Origin: Kappaphycus alvarezii
Taxonomy: Eukaryota > Rhodophyta > Florideophyceae > Gigartinales > Solieriaceae
DNA length: 64,000 nucleotides
NCBI GenBank assembly: GCA_002205965.3
Contig: NADL03000754.1
Span: 496,001-560,000, forward strand
Direction of reading: 5' to 3'
Shown: positions 45,940-56,619 of the stretch, in pieces
Layout: each line of letters begins with the position of its first letter
Numbering within the stretch: the first letter of the stretch is position 1
Position numbers and translations under genes: made by a program
The notes under the pieces: generated by a model
Told to the model about the DNA's origin: nothing
Seen by the model: only the letters and a program-made list of their open reading frames with translations
Databases searched by the model: none

Positions 45940-46620
45940 ATGGATTGCTTTAGTGGTATCAAGATTGAGAAGCTTTGCGGGGACAGCTTCCACGTCTGGA
46001 AACAGAAAGTCGAGCTGGTGCTTGCGCTCAAGAATCTCGATGACCACCTCGACATCGCCAAACCGATCGATGAGGATAAAATTTCCAAGTTGAAGAAGCA
46101 TGACGTAAATGATAGGGCCATCATTGGATTCACTCTCAGTAAAGAGCATTTGGATAATATGAGAGACATCGACCCCGCTGGCGATATGTGGAAGGCAATC
46201 TTGATGTTTTCTAGCGTAAGACTCTGCTCAACCGGATCAATGCTAGAAGGTCGTTCTACACTGCCGGGATGCATGGTGAGGGGAAACTTTTACAGTTCGT
46301 AAACTGCTTCCGTCACCTCGCGTCAGATCTAAAGAGTATGGAAGTCGCAGTTGCGGAGGAAGGCATTTGTATGGTTATTCTATGCGGAATTCCGGAACGC
46401 TTTGAGCACCACAATGACCATTGAAACCGCGATTGGAGCTTGCACACTCGGTCTTGAATTTGTGAAGAGTCGTTTACTGCAAGAAGAACAGCGCATGAAC
46501 GATCATTCTAAAGAAGAGTAGGGAGTTGAAGCGGTATTGGTTTGCAATTGTGATCTACTATTGCGGCAAATATTGTCACATCCAGAAGAACTGTTTCAAG
46601 AAACAACGCAATGAAGCGAA
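45940..46620 (+). pseudogene. Copia gag (UBN2-type) with zinc knuckle, frameshifted
   Basis: From ATG 45940: MDCFSGIKIEKLCGDSFHVW, then KQKVELVLALKNLDDHLDIA and the HLDNMRDIDPAGDMWKAIL region typical of copia Gag (nucleocapsid-forming). A frameshift near 46220 moves to SFYTAGMHGEGKLLQFVNCF and HLASDLKSMEV. A knuckle remnant YYCGKYCHIQKNC lies at about 46553-46605. Its first Cys is lost and the usual G-H has become C-H. The preceding 530-bp leader carries a hydrophobic 114-codon frame (45505-45849) that I consider untranslated leader. Confidence 0.75.
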
Positions 46621-46734
46621 TTAAGCTCAGGTTTCTATTGCTAACCTAAGTATTCGTAGCGGTCTCAGTGATGAGAACGCTGCGGGTAGTGGTGATTCTG
46701 ACTTTGTTTGTCTGTTTGCGACAGGTGCACACAA

Positions 46735-47660
46735 GACCACCAACAGTGACTGGATTGTTGACTCTGGCGCCACTACGCATGTGGATTTTGATGACTCGGT
46801 ATTTTAGACGTATGAAAGTAAGGTGAATTCTTGTGTGAGTATTGGCAATGATTCCAAGTTTCAGTCTCATGGTCACGGGTGTGTCGAGTTTTACCTAAAA
46901 GTTGAAGGGTGAAAACTTAAGTGCAAGTTGAACGAAGTAGTACATGTGCCAAATCTGTGGTACCATTTTTTATCTGTGTCCGCAATTTGCGACTTGGGAG
47001 CACGAGTGGTGTTCGACAAGCAGAAGTGTCAGTACACAAGGGTTATACTGCGATTGCACAAAGCCGTCGAGTGAAAGGCCTTTACTACTTGTGCACTGCA
47101 GATGACCAATTGATGCACCCCAAGAACCCACTACTGTCCAACTTGTCACTCTTGCATGCCCGAATGGCTCATGTGAACGTAGAAGCTTATCAAGCAGATG
47201 GTTTGAAATGGTGCCGTATCAGGACTCAGGATGTAGATGTGTGTGACTTGTGTATTTTAGGCAAATGTACACGCGCTGCGACTCCCAAAAAAATGGAGGA
47301 ACGATCACACAACACTTTCGATCTGGTACACTCGAACATGTTTGGTCCAGTGAACGAAGGTTCCTTGAGAGGCTTGCGCTACTTCGTCACATTCATCGCT
47401 GATCACAGCCGGGTTTGCTTCCTTTACATGGTCGAGACCAAGGATGAGGTGTTCCGCATGTTCATAAAGTGGCCTAGGTTCGTTCAGCACCAGACTGGTA
47501 CTCGAGTTAAAACCATCACTGCATGTGAAGATATGCTTTGAGCACTGCGTACATAAAACGGCGGTGAGTATTTGTCCAACAAGTTCTCTTCCGAAGTCGA
47601 ACGTCTAGGAGTTGAGCATCAGCGCACATTGCCGTACAATCCCCAGTGGAAAGGGCTTGC
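46735..47660 (+). pseudogene. Copia protease and integrase
   Basis: DWIVDSGATTHV (around 46750-46785) is an intact copia aspartic-protease active site. After stops the integrase begins: LLHARMAHVN...CDLCILGKCTR gives the H-H-C-C zinc site, then DLVHSNMFGP, where the first catalytic Asp of the usual H-S-D is Asn. YFVTFIADHSR follows. The second catalytic Asp, normally before NGGE, is replaced by a TAA at 47555-47557, just ahead of NGGEYLSNKF. Integrase would therefore be inactive. The open frame from 46921 to 47541 does not start at a true initiation codon, as it is part of the polyprotein. Confidence 0.8.
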
Positions 47661-47779
47661 GGAAAGGGTCAAACGCCCCTCATGGACTCGGATGGGTTAA
47701 ATTTGCATCAAAACAAACCACCTAGGAGCTTCTGGGCTGAAGCAGTAAATATTGCTCTGCATGTGCGCAACAGAGTAAC

Positions 47780-48470
47780 CTCAGAAAGCAATGATATATC
47801 TTGCAAATGTGTTTATGTGCAAAAATATGAGGCGATTCCATCTGGTGAATTTACTGTGAGGTATAAGGCTCGTACAGTTGCTCGAGGGTTCCTGCAGATT
47901 GAAGGGGTCGAATTAATGGAGACATATGCTCCTTTGGTGAAAATCACATCTGTTAGAATGATCTTGTCCATTGCTGCAGTACAGGACTATCATTTACATC
48001 AGATGGATGTGAAAACTTCGTTCCTCAACGGTGTACTCGACGAAACTGTGTACATAGAACAGCCACAGGGGTTAATTGAACATGTTAACGAGGATCTGGT
48101 ATGTCACTTGAGCAAAGCTATCTACAGTTTGAGACAAGCTCTAGGGTAGTGGCACCCAAAAATTTATTCGTTTCTTGTTGACCAGATGCAGATGAAGCCC
48201 AACAACTCAGATGAGTGCGTGTACACCGAAGTGATCATGGGATATGATGTTATTATTGCCCTGTATGTGGACGACTTGTTGATTGCAAGTCCGAGTATAA
48301 GCACCTTGAGGCGTGTGAAAATATGACTATCAACTTATTTCCGCATGAGGGATTTTAACAGGGCTCAAATCGTTCTCGGCTTTAAGATTCAACGCGATCG
48401 GGCAAACAATATGCTGTATCTGACTCAGTCAGCGTACACGCAAAAGGTCTTGTAACTGTTCGTCATGACG
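47780..48470 (+). pseudogene. Copia reverse transcriptase
   Basis: RYKARTVARGFLQIEGVELM, ETYAPLVKITSVRMILSIAA, QMDVKTSFLNGVLDETVYIE and SKAIYSLRQALG are canonical RVT_2 motifs. After a stop near 48148, IIALYVDDLLIA carries the catalytic Y-V-D-D. A stop follows in the connecting region. The reading frame 47646-48149 also includes a few upstream residues of the integrase end. Confidence 0.85.
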
Positions 48471-48479
48471 TTCTCAAAA

Positions 48480-49250
48480 CATGTTGAAACTCACATGTAC
48501 TCTGGTGTTGACCTCAATGAATGCGACACGACACCCACTCACATTCCATATCGTCGGGGTATTGGTTGCCTCATGTATTTGTCTTTGGGTACTCGACTGG
48601 ATACTTCATACGCAGTGTCCAAGCTGGTCAAGTATATGGAGAAACTGGGAGAGAACCACTAGAAATTGGCCAAAGCGCCTTCTTCGGTACCTGCATAGCA
48701 CTCATTCGTTTGGACTCAAGTATGGCTCCACTACTAATACTGAGCTGTTCGGGTATGTGGACTCTGACTGGGCAGCCAACAATGCTACTAGCAAGTCAAA
48801 TAGTGGCTACACCATTATGATGAGCGGTGCTCCATTGTCGTGGAGCTCGAGCCAGCAAGAGGTTATTGCTTTGTCTAGAGCTAAGGCTGAATATGTGAGT
48901 CTGTGCTCGGGAACAAAGGAGGAAATCTGGCTTCGGCGACTTTGTAGTGGAATATGCGACATTAGTAAGCTGTCTGTTCAAAGCTTTGTGAGGATAATGG
49001 TAGAGCCAATGACTGTGCATGTGAACAGCCAAGGCTGCATAGACCTTGCTCCCAATCGGGTGATGAAAATGCACACCAAGCACATAGATATCTGATTTCA
49101 TTTTACTCGAGATGCAATTCGCGACAAGTCCATTACATTGCAGACCTTCCCTATGAAGAACATGGTTGCTGATATGCTGAAAAAGCCACTTGGTCGTGTG
49201 AAGCTCCAGAAGTTCCGCAATGAATGCGAGCTGCTCTTCATAGACCTTTG
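48480..49250 (+). pseudogene. Copia RNase H and C-terminus
   Basis: LFGYVDSDWAANNATSKSNS, SGYTIMMSGAPLSWSSSQQE and ALSRAKAEYVSLCSGTKEEI form the RNase H domain; DSDWA holds one catalytic Asp and KAEY the Glu (usual EAEY has K here). VNSQGCIDLAPNRV and HTKHIDI follow. A TGA after HIDI and further frames complete the end up to LLFIDL near 49250. Confidence 0.85.
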
Positions 49251-49261
49251 AAGTCAATGAC

Positions 49262-49272
49262 AGAGTGAGAGG
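49262..49272 (+). other. Polypurine tract
   Basis: AGAGTGAGAGG immediately before the 3' LTR TGTTGGAG, the expected plus-strand primer position. Confidence 0.7.
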
Positions 49273-49598
49273 TGTTGGAGATTGACCTCAGGCTGTCACT
49301 GAAACCTAATGTTCCGGTTGTGGGCGTATGAAGAGATTTGGAACACGTATGTGTCCGATCAATACAGCCAGCACATTGCAAACGATAACAAGATGATGAT
49401 TGGTAGCACTGAAGTGTCTCTAGTTGCTGGTGTAGATTATTCTGGATTTTGGTGATGACAATCAGTGTGAGTTCGTAGTAGTGTATAAGCTGTGGTTGAT
49501 GAAACTCTGATTAAATTTTTAAGACACGGCTGGCGAACTTAGAATTGCATTCCCTACCTTCCTTACCCAATATTTCTTCTCAGCTTCCCATTCCAACA
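49273..49598 (+). repeat. 3' LTR of copia element
   Basis: 326 bp with terminal inverted TGTTGGA ... TCCAACA. Its last 90 bp align with 45309-45412. No target-site duplication is evident. Confidence 0.85.
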
Positions 49599-50272
49599 TC
49601 AATTACTGCCTGGTATATCATATAGAGAGCAACCAAAGTTTTTCGCCCAGTTTTTTCAAAATTGACGAATATTTGAAAAGATATCTAGATTCTTTGGAAG
49701 GGTACACGGCCCTGGAACTCTATCATGTAGAAGATTGAGACGCTTTCCAGACAAAGACGGACCCGGAACCTAGTAAAAATGGACAAAAAGAAGGGGAAAC
49801 GAGTAAATGCTAGAGGTGTAGAAGAGATTCTGAAAATCCGTCAAAATTTGAATCTTTTGAATCTTTATTTATGAAGAATAGAGTATTTTGAAAGAAATGA
49901 GGGCGTATGGAACATTCGGATATATTTGTTGAAATCTCACCGAATACACATATATTTCACAATACTTAAAAATATTATCGCGGAACATGTTGCTATGAAG
50001 GGGCGCCTAGGTTTCTATTTTTTCAGTCTCTTGTCATGAGTTGCTCCGGCTAATATGAATAGTTAAATGGTATTTAATTTGAGACTTCGAGATTATCCAA
50101 CTAGTGTATAGAACCTGAGAGAGCCACACCCATTTAGAACGGCCACGTAAATTTATAGATGATCAAAACTACAGATAAGGCATTTTCTGTAATTTAAGGT
50201 AAACTTCGTAAGTCAAAATATTTCGATCAGAATTAGCCACCAGTTTAAAGTAGTAGAGCTTGATCCTGCTTG

Positions 50273-50294
50273 GTAAAGTCTTCTTCTTCTTCTT
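50273..50294 (+). repeat. LINE-B type (TTC)n tail
   Basis: GGTAAAGTC followed by TTC repeats, as at 640-681. No coding part of the LINE is recognisable upstream. Confidence 0.55.
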
Positions 50295-50358
50295 CTTGGT
50301 CCTCCGTTGAAGTCTCACATATTATCAGTCACTCGTTTTCCCGCGGCTCTTTTACCCA

Positions 50359-50389
50359 TCTTCCAAGAATCAAGAACCCAAACATTCCG
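50359..50389 (+). mobile_element. 31-bp micro-insertion of terminal module
   Basis: TCTTCCAAGAATCAAGAACC, then CAAACATTCCG, flanked by a perfect 11-bp direct repeat TCTTTTACCCA (50348-50358 and 50390-50400). It is the shortest member seen: a 5'-shortened, partly diverged subtype 3 module. Confidence 0.75.
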
Positions 50390-50939
50390 TCTTTTACCCA
50401 GAATACTGAAATAGTACTAATTATATCGTTCAATAATCAATTACGTAAGGTTTAGTAATGAGTGTTTCGAAACGCCAACTTACTCCACTGGTCATTCTTA
50501 TTTATATATTGACATTATTAGCTAATCTAGCCGATTTATATTAACCGAAAATATTTTTTCTATTTTATTTGATATGTCAAGTGACTTCCCCCCAGCCAAC
50601 CCGTGACTGCTTCATGTAGCATCGGAGACAGCTGACCATGTCTTTCAAATACGAAATTACCCTAAATCTTACCCCACTTCAAGTGGTGACACGAGAGACA
50701 ATATTCGATATCTTCCGGCACCCTGAAATTTCCTTTCCGGCAGATCCATGCATGTTCCTTAGTGATCAAATTTTAGCTCTATGTTTCAATAGAAGTACGA
50801 ATATTGCATTTAGTTGCGTTGAACTTCAAAACTTGGAATGGTAAGAAGTTCGACACAGAACAGCAAATACAGATACAATAATATATGGTATGTATTTCCC
50901 GAGCAAGAAACTGGGAAGACATCTTTAAGAATCTGCAGC

Positions 50940-51095
50940 AACAGTGGTATTCAATGCATCATGCCTGTTGATAGGCTTTGAGCCAGCCCTTTAGGCGCAC
51001 GAGTGACACTACCAATTATCCTGAACACGTTTAGCATACACCGGCGGATAGCTGAACCGCACCTTTCAAATATTAAAGAACCAAATCGTCTTGTT
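50940..51095 (+). pseudogene. LINE-A extreme 3' remnant
   Basis: AATGCATCATGCCTGTTGAT and GAGCCAGCCCTTTAG match the family's last codons. CGGATAGCTGAACCGCACCT and TTTCAAATATTAAAG match the 3' tail. Confidence 0.55.
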
Positions 51096-51144
51096 TAAGA
51101 ATCATGCACCCGGGTTGATGCACAGTAGCTGAAAATTGATTGTG

Positions 51145-51410
51145 ACCAGGGGAGGATGGGTACTTTTGAGACGCGTGTGGCACCTGGACGCATTCCCGGT
51201 GCTGACAGACGTGGCTAGGCATGTCACCATACGAGCCGTGGAGACCTTTTGGCGGGTGCGATCTGTTCCTACGCGAAGACACGCTGCGGCGGCGGCTGTT
51301 TCGTCCAACGCAGAATGCCTTACGGTTGGCCTCACACCAGCCCTGCGAGGTCGTACCTCATGACTCTGCCTCATTTTCAGACTCTCTAAAACACAGACCT
51401 GCCCCCCCTT
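51145..51410 (+). pseudogene. LINE-A RLE C-terminus and tail
   Basis: WHLDAFPVLTDVARHVTIRA, then RRHAAAAAVSSNAECL and GLTPAL. The tail ends CTAAAACACAGACCTG with a C-run at 51402-51408. The copy is severely 5'-truncated. Confidence 0.65.
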
Positions 51411-51539
51411 GACTTCGGAAAATAGCAGTCCTACATCCCTAATCAGTAAAGCAATCCAAACCCCCCCTTTGAGACTGAAGATTTGTTATTATATTGCTTC
51501 GTTTTCGTTCTTCTTCAATTCGTATGGATCAGTAAACAC

Positions 51540-51589
51540 AATTGGGAAAAGGTTTGGGTGTTTCATTCTTGGAAGATTTATCCGACCTA
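51540..51589 (-). mobile_element. Solitary subtype 3 module, about 50 bp
   Basis: Plus strand GGGAAAAGGTTTGGGTGTTT, then CATTCTTGGAAGATTTATCC. A 7-bp repeat TAAACAC (51533-51539 and 51590-51596) flanks it, weaker than the best cases. Confidence 0.6.
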
Positions 51590-52029
51590 TAAACACTGTA
51601 AACGCAGTCAACGCTAAGTGGTGAAGTTAAGGGCACAAGACGCCGAGCTCAGCCTTTTGCCTACGCACAGAAATGCTTATGACTAAAGTATCTCACTAAA
51701 TGAATATACCACAGAACGCTTAAGATTCCTTACAGTTGCACCTACACCATAGGTAATGACGGGAAACGTGACGGGACACGCAATGCGCTGTAGGCAGCCA
51801 TGTTTTACGATCGTTTCGCCGGAACGAACTGAAGCTTTGAAAAATGATCCGGCTTATTCCAGGATAACGCCACCAAGGATTATTCAGGCCGAATTGTTGG
51901 AAAAGAAAATCAAATGGTTAAATTCATATGTGTCAGAATGCGCTTATTGTTTCAGTGCTGAATCCCTACAGACCCTTGTTTCTTCTGCTCATTTCAAAAA
52001 AATCAATTGTTTCTTTCTCCTGTTCCTCC

Positions 52030-52345
52030 ACTGAAAGTGGTCAGGTTGGTCCTCTCACTTCCCGCCGTGGCACCCGGACGGTGGCACCCGGACGCTTATA
52101 GGGTGTTAACCGACGTCGCGCGGAACGTGGCCGTTAGGGCGATGGAGGCATATGGTAAGGTCCGTGCGGTACTCACTCAGAGACACGCTGCCGCGGCCGT
52201 AATGTCCAACGCAGCCTGTCTGCTGGGGGCCTTGAGCCAGCTTTTTAGAGTAATTTAAGAGGTATCACTCGGCACCCTGTAGGATATTCCGGGCCACAAA
52301 CGACCATATTTTTCAAATATTAAATCACCCCACATTTTCCCACTT
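52030..52345 (+). pseudogene. LINE-A RLE C-terminus and tail
   Basis: WHPDAYRVLTDVARNVAVRA, GKVRAVLTQRHAAAAVMSN and AACLLGALSQLF. A short tandem duplication (GTGGCACCCGGAC twice, 52066-52092) lies at the truncated 5' edge. The tail with ACCATATTTTTCAAATATTA and AATCACCCCACATTTTCCC ends near 52342. Confidence 0.75.
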
Positions 52346-52349
52346 CCCG

Positions 52350-53118
52350 CCATGTTGCTCCATACTGAGAGCACTAAAATTTTAGGATCTTTGCACTAAT
52401 GCGCACTGAAGTGCTCAAGGTGTAAGACGATACTTTCTTGTTTTCTCAGAGCCCCAACTGTTATTCAATAGTATAATCGGAGTTGGGCCTATGTTCTGGG
52501 ATTTGTCTGCCTCCGTTTTTTTCTTTGGCAGTTAATTCGCGTTGATTTTGAAGGTAGCAATATAATTAAGGCCTATTTTAACTGCGCAAGGTCCAATCAA
52601 TCCGTTTCGGTATGGAACGGGTCACAGGGCAGTTGGATAACGCCCAAAGCCACCAATATCCCTTTTTCTGGCCGTAAAACTGTTGGAACAAATGGCTGGT
52701 GAACCTCGAGGTCAAAATGGAGTTGCATGGTACCTGAGGCCGAGGGTTTTTAGGTTTGGAGGAATCCTAATATAACTAGCATTCTTTTAATTTTCGGGCC
52801 CTGAGAGGGTTTCGAGTACATTATTTTCAGGTGAATTTGACGAAATGCGTTGGTAAGAGGTATTGGCGTTAAAGCAGGACTTGCACACACGGCCGCAACT
52901 CTTGTACATTGGGATGGAGATTCTTGCAATGATGCTAACTGGAAAGAAAACTTACTTCATACGGTTACATACTGTTCGTCATCACAGCTTGCAACCATGC
53001 AATAATTTCAGTCGCCAAGAGAAGATTCCTGGCATATGATACTCTTTATTCAAACTTTTAGTGGAGACCAGACTATACTACCCATCCTCTAACGTATGGC
53101 CTATTAGTTGTTCAGGAA
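52350..53118. other. Upstream region of the 469-residue gene
   Basis: No gene, module or GTAC island recognised. It must hold the promoter of the following gene, but no TATA box stands out. Confidence 0.35.
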
Positions 53119-54528
53119 ATGAGTTTGGATCTTCGAGACATTGAGAGGGGTGTTGGGGCAGATTTAATGCGTAGGCCGATTGTTTCCAGTATTGTCAATG
53201 CATGCATTCTTCGCTTTTATTGTGAGACCCTCGGTCAAATTGAAGAATCCGCCCTCGAATCAGAGGAAGATGGCGAAGACTCTATTCTTCGTAAAGATTG
53301 GTTTGTGCCATTGGTTGCCTCAGCGACATATATTGTTGTGCATATCTTCATGGCTGTCGGAGTACTGGAAACAATATTCTGGGTATTGACGGCAATAATC
53401 TTTAAGCTGTTCCGACTTCCAAGAATTTATGCTTTCGAAAAACTCATTTTGGACGTAAAAGTGCTTCTCTCAAAAGGAAGCGTTCGACATGTCGAAAAAA
53501 CCATTACATTTCGTTCTCGTGACGGCACTGGCCTCCAAGAGCTGCAGGCATCTCGAACTGGTTTCGGAGGACTTGTCCTTACCACAATCACATGCGATGA
53601 CATCATGACAAGAGACACAAAGGCCCTTTTTCGTCTCATCCGCTACATTAACAAGCCTACAATCTGTTACTGGAGTGAAGGATTTGTAATTATGGCGGGC
53701 AACCACACCGAGATAGTTGATGCTCTTTGCAACATAGGGACGAAGGCTGCGACAATTGATCTTGGCTGGCACAAGGATATACAAGAGAAAACGGTGTTCA
53801 AACTAAGCGCAAAATTCACCAAAGAAGTTGTCCCAGAAAAGGAGACTTCAGTCACAGTAATTAGCAGACGAAGAATTGTGGTGGAAATTGAAGCTGAGGA
53901 GAAAACTGAAGACATGGAACTACTTGTGCAATGCATGGATCAGTTTGCTGCAGTATGCGAATCTGGTGAGAGAGGGGTGCGGCAGTTTAATGGGAAGCGT
54001 ATATCTATCTATGGCGTTGGTATTGTTATTTCCGTCGCGTTAATTTTCCGATATGAAGGATTTGAGGGTCTAGTCAAGCCGTCCGCAGATGTTCTCACTC
54101 TTGCCGTAGGTGCGTACACACTATGGATGACCCTCGGCAAGAGTGCGGCCCTAGGTGAAACAGAAGAAAAGACAGTACTTCATATCCCAACGCGGAAAAA
54201 TTTGCTGATGACATATCACGGACTCGCAGATATTGAAAATAACGTTAAAAACGTGTGTTGGGTGCCAGATATATACAGAAGTCCTAAAGAAGTGGATGAA
54301 GATCGTGAGGAAGTGGACGGATCTATTACAATGCTTGAAGCAGCTATTTGTCTAAGCATTTTCAACCACTTTGGACATCTTGTGAAATGGAAAGGAAGAA
54401 GACTGAAGCTTGACGTGTTCAGAGTGACAATGGGCCTGAGGGCATTGCACATATTGAGAGCGTCGATAGGGTCCGTACCGTCAATGAGCTTTCTGGAATA
54501 TCGGCTGGTTGCATCGCTCCAATGTTAA
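53119..54528 (+). CDS. Unrecognised 469-residue membrane protein
   Basis: A complete ATG frame without introns. Residues 1-60 are acidic near the end (ESALESEEDGEDS). Residues about 63-98 form one or two membrane segments (LVASATYIVVHIFMAVGVLE then TIFWVLTAIIFKLF). Residues about 110-280 are a soluble middle with mixed alpha/beta character. ISIYGVGIVISVALIFRY (about 299-316) and VLTLAVGAYTLWMTL (about 327-341) are further hydrophobic segments. The end is an amphipathic region (ITMLEAAICLSIFNHFGHLV). I recognise no family or catalytic motif. Intactness over 1.4 kb in a repeat-rich setting suggests function. A lineage-specific family is possible (inference). Confidence 0.7.
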   Translation: MSLDLRDIERGVGADLMRRPIVSSIVNACILRFYCETLGQIEESALESEEDGEDSILRKDWFVPLVASATYIVVHIFMAVGVLETIFWVLTAIIFKLFRLPRIYAFEKLILDVKVLLSKGSVRHVEKTITFRSRDGTGLQELQASRTGFGGLVLTTITCDDIMTRDTKALFRLIRYINKPTICYWSEGFVIMAGNHTEIVDALCNIGTKAATIDLGWHKDIQEKTVFKLSAKFTKEVVPEKETSVTVISRRRIVVEIEAEEKTEDMELLVQCMDQFAAVCESGERGVRQFNGKRISIYGVGIVISVALIFRYEGFEGLVKPSADVLTLAVGAYTLWMTLGKSAALGETEEKTVLHIPTRKNLLMTYHGLADIENNVKNVCWVPDIYRSPKEVDEDREEVDGSITMLEAAICLSIFNHFGHLVKWKGRRLKLDVFRVTMGLRALHILRASIGSVPSMSFLEYRLVASLQC

Positions 54529-54689
54529 GAATTGGCTATCCTAAACTCATCCCTTTTGGACCCCCCTTAAACCAGAACCTGTTCAAGGCACAGCAAATCA
54601 ACAATCGAGAGAAGATGGACATCAGGGCGATACCACAGGCCATATTCCAAAAGATACTTACATTCATATGTAGCTACGACAAACAGACA

Positions 54690-54741
54690 AGGGGGAAAAA
54701 TTGGGGTGTTTTAACGACTGAAATTTAGGTTAGCCTATGTT
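54690..54741 (-). repeat. 3'-terminal module, subtype 1
   Basis: Plus strand GGGGGAAAAATTGGGGTGTT, then TTAACGACTGAAATTTAGGT and TAGCCTATG, close to 22181-22224 reversed. No LINE coding region is seen to its right and no clear target-site duplication. Confidence 0.7.
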
Positions 54742-55690
54742 CCAAAACATGCAGACTTCAAACATCTCGTGATCATCTGCAAAACGACAAATTAGAGAAA
54801 GCAATTGCAGCCCTGCATTTGTTTTCTAGCTCTAACTGCAGCTTGCTGCGAGAGATTGAAATTCACAGTCAGAGGCTATTGCCAACAATATACTGAATGC
54901 TCTTCTGAAGTTATGTCTTTCCTGCTAACGCCAGAGTGGTTTCGCCAATTTCTAATGGTCTTCGTATGGATCCGACATGATTTCCGTGGATGCATTACTT
55001 CACACAACAACTGGCCTCACTTCAGGAAATTACCTTATTTTCAAAGTAATAAACTACTCACTCTCCCCCCTTACACAACGCCCACCTCCTAAACTCCCTC
55101 CGTTTCAGCCCCCCGGAGTTTCACAGTAATCGCATCCACTATTCTTTACTTTGCAGCTTTAATAAGATAAACAATGGAGTTTATTCAATCACAACAATAG
55201 TTTGCATGCAATCACATCTTCATGTGATACGTAAAGGGAGATATGCACCAGTCTTGTCTTGTTTGTCTTCAGGGGATATCAATCAATTTATGGAGTCGAT
55301 TCGTAAAGTATAACGGAATCGGACATCGAATCGAACGGGAATCAACTAGGAAGGTGCACAATGCAGTTGTACTGTCTGTTTGGCCGCAGCTGTTTTAGCC
55401 CTTCATGGGACCTATCGGAACCCTCCGATTATTGAATTGAAAGGTCTGGGGCCGTTATTATTGGCCCCTTTTTTCAAGTGCAAGCTATGAACGGATTTGG
55501 CCCCAAAGATTTTTGAAGTCAAGGAATGTTACGAACGTCTGTAAGTAAATTTCTGTGTTATTAAAAAGTTGCAAAAAGGGAGAAACCGACCATTACTGAT
55601 GCAACTGTGACGGTGTAGTGAGCTCGAAGTGCAATGCTTTCTGTCTCAAGTTTCGTTTCCAATCATGGGTTCATACTTGATCACTCAGTT
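54742..55690. other. Intergenic, nothing recognised
   Basis: No gene or repeat relation seen. Confidence 0.35.
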
Positions 55691-55694
55691 ACAG

Positions 55695-55870
55695 CGGGGG
55701 AATGTGGGGTGCTTTAACACTTGAAAGATATAGCCAGTTGTGGCCCAGAATATCCTAAAGGGTGACCAGTAGTATCTCTTAATTTTCCCTAAAAACCCGG
55801 CTCAACTCCAACCAGCAGGTACGGTATGCTGCGTTGGAAATTACATGGTTGCGGCAGTTACCGCAAGAAC
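55695..55870 (-). pseudogene. LINE-A 3' end, minus strand
   Basis: The terminal module (GGGGGAATGTGGGGTGCTTT, 55696-55715) is followed, reading right, by TGTGGCCCAGAATATCCTAA. This matches the reverse of 52275-52303. The complement of 55800-55840 then matches the last RLE codons (ACGCAGC...GAGCC). It is the only antisense LINE-A coding remnant recognised. Confidence 0.6.
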
Positions 55871-55889
55871 AGAAATGGTTTGTTCCAAG

Positions 55890-55932
55890 GGAAAAGATTT
55901 GGGTGGTTTAGTCTTGGAAGATATATGTGATC
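55890..55932 (-). mobile_element. 43-bp micro-insertion of subtype 3 module
   Basis: Flanked by TGTTCCAAG (55881-55889) and TGTTCTAAG (55933-55941), a 9-bp duplication with one mismatch. The insert contains only the terminal module, GGAAAAGATTTGGGTGGTTT then AGTCTTGGAAGATATATG. Confidence 0.75.
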
Positions 55933-56097
55933 TGTTCTAAGTAACCCAGAGGACTTACCTCTCTCGCAAAGTTGAGGCGGAAGGAAAAGGAGCCAAATGC
56001 AATACGATTGCCCCTTTCCCCTGGACACGCTCAGTTTTCAGCAGTCTCTTTCAGTAGCTTGACAGCAGCTCTACCGTGGCCAGCATCTCCGTTACAG

Positions 56098-56140
56098 GGG
56101 AAAAAGGCTTGGGTGTTTTACTCTTGGAAGATATATCCGA
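56098..56140 (-). mobile_element. 43-bp micro-insertion of subtype 3 module
   Basis: Flanked by a perfect 10-bp repeat TCCGTTACAG (56088-56097 and 56141-56150). The insert is GGGAAAAAGGCTTGGGTGTT then TTACTCTTGGAAGATATATC and CGA. Confidence 0.9.
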
Positions 56141-56179
56141 TCCGTTACAGTAAATAAACCCTTCCTTTCTCTACTGTCA

Positions 56180-56570
56180 CTCGCCACATCTCGTCAAGTA
56201 CGGTTACCGCAGGCGCTGCCGCGACACTCGCAGAGCGCTAGAAACATCGTTATTTAGGCACTTACTGCGACAAAAACGATATCCTCCTCTCCCCTGTCGG
56301 GATTGATATCTATGGCGCCTTGGGCGACAATGGCCATGGTTTTATCCGCCGCCTTGGTTCCTTCGCTGCTTCCCGTCGCGGTTTCTCCCCTCAACAGGAG
56401 CTTTGCTACTTCGTTACCCGTTTTGCATTCAGTCCCTCAGTGATGTAGGCGCAACGGGTTTCCCCCACCGCCTGCATTCGTAGGCAATTTCTGAATACCT
56501 TCCCCACGCTACTGTACCAGACTGTACAACTCGTAAAGATCTACCACTGATTATAGTAGATATTTAGGAC
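56180..56570 (+). pseudogene. LINE-B 3' end, plus arm of an inverted pair
   Basis: TVTAGAAATLAER, HRYLGTYCDKNDILLSPVGI and DIYGALGDNGHGFIRRLGSF match the minus-strand protein at 4262-4895. The tail ends TGTACAACTCGTAAAGATCT near 56542. A stop (TAG) replaces Glu after LAER. Confidence 0.7.
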
Positions 56571-56619
56571 GGCTATTTTCCGAAGACGTATGGGGGACAG
56601 GTCTGTGTATTAGTGGTGG

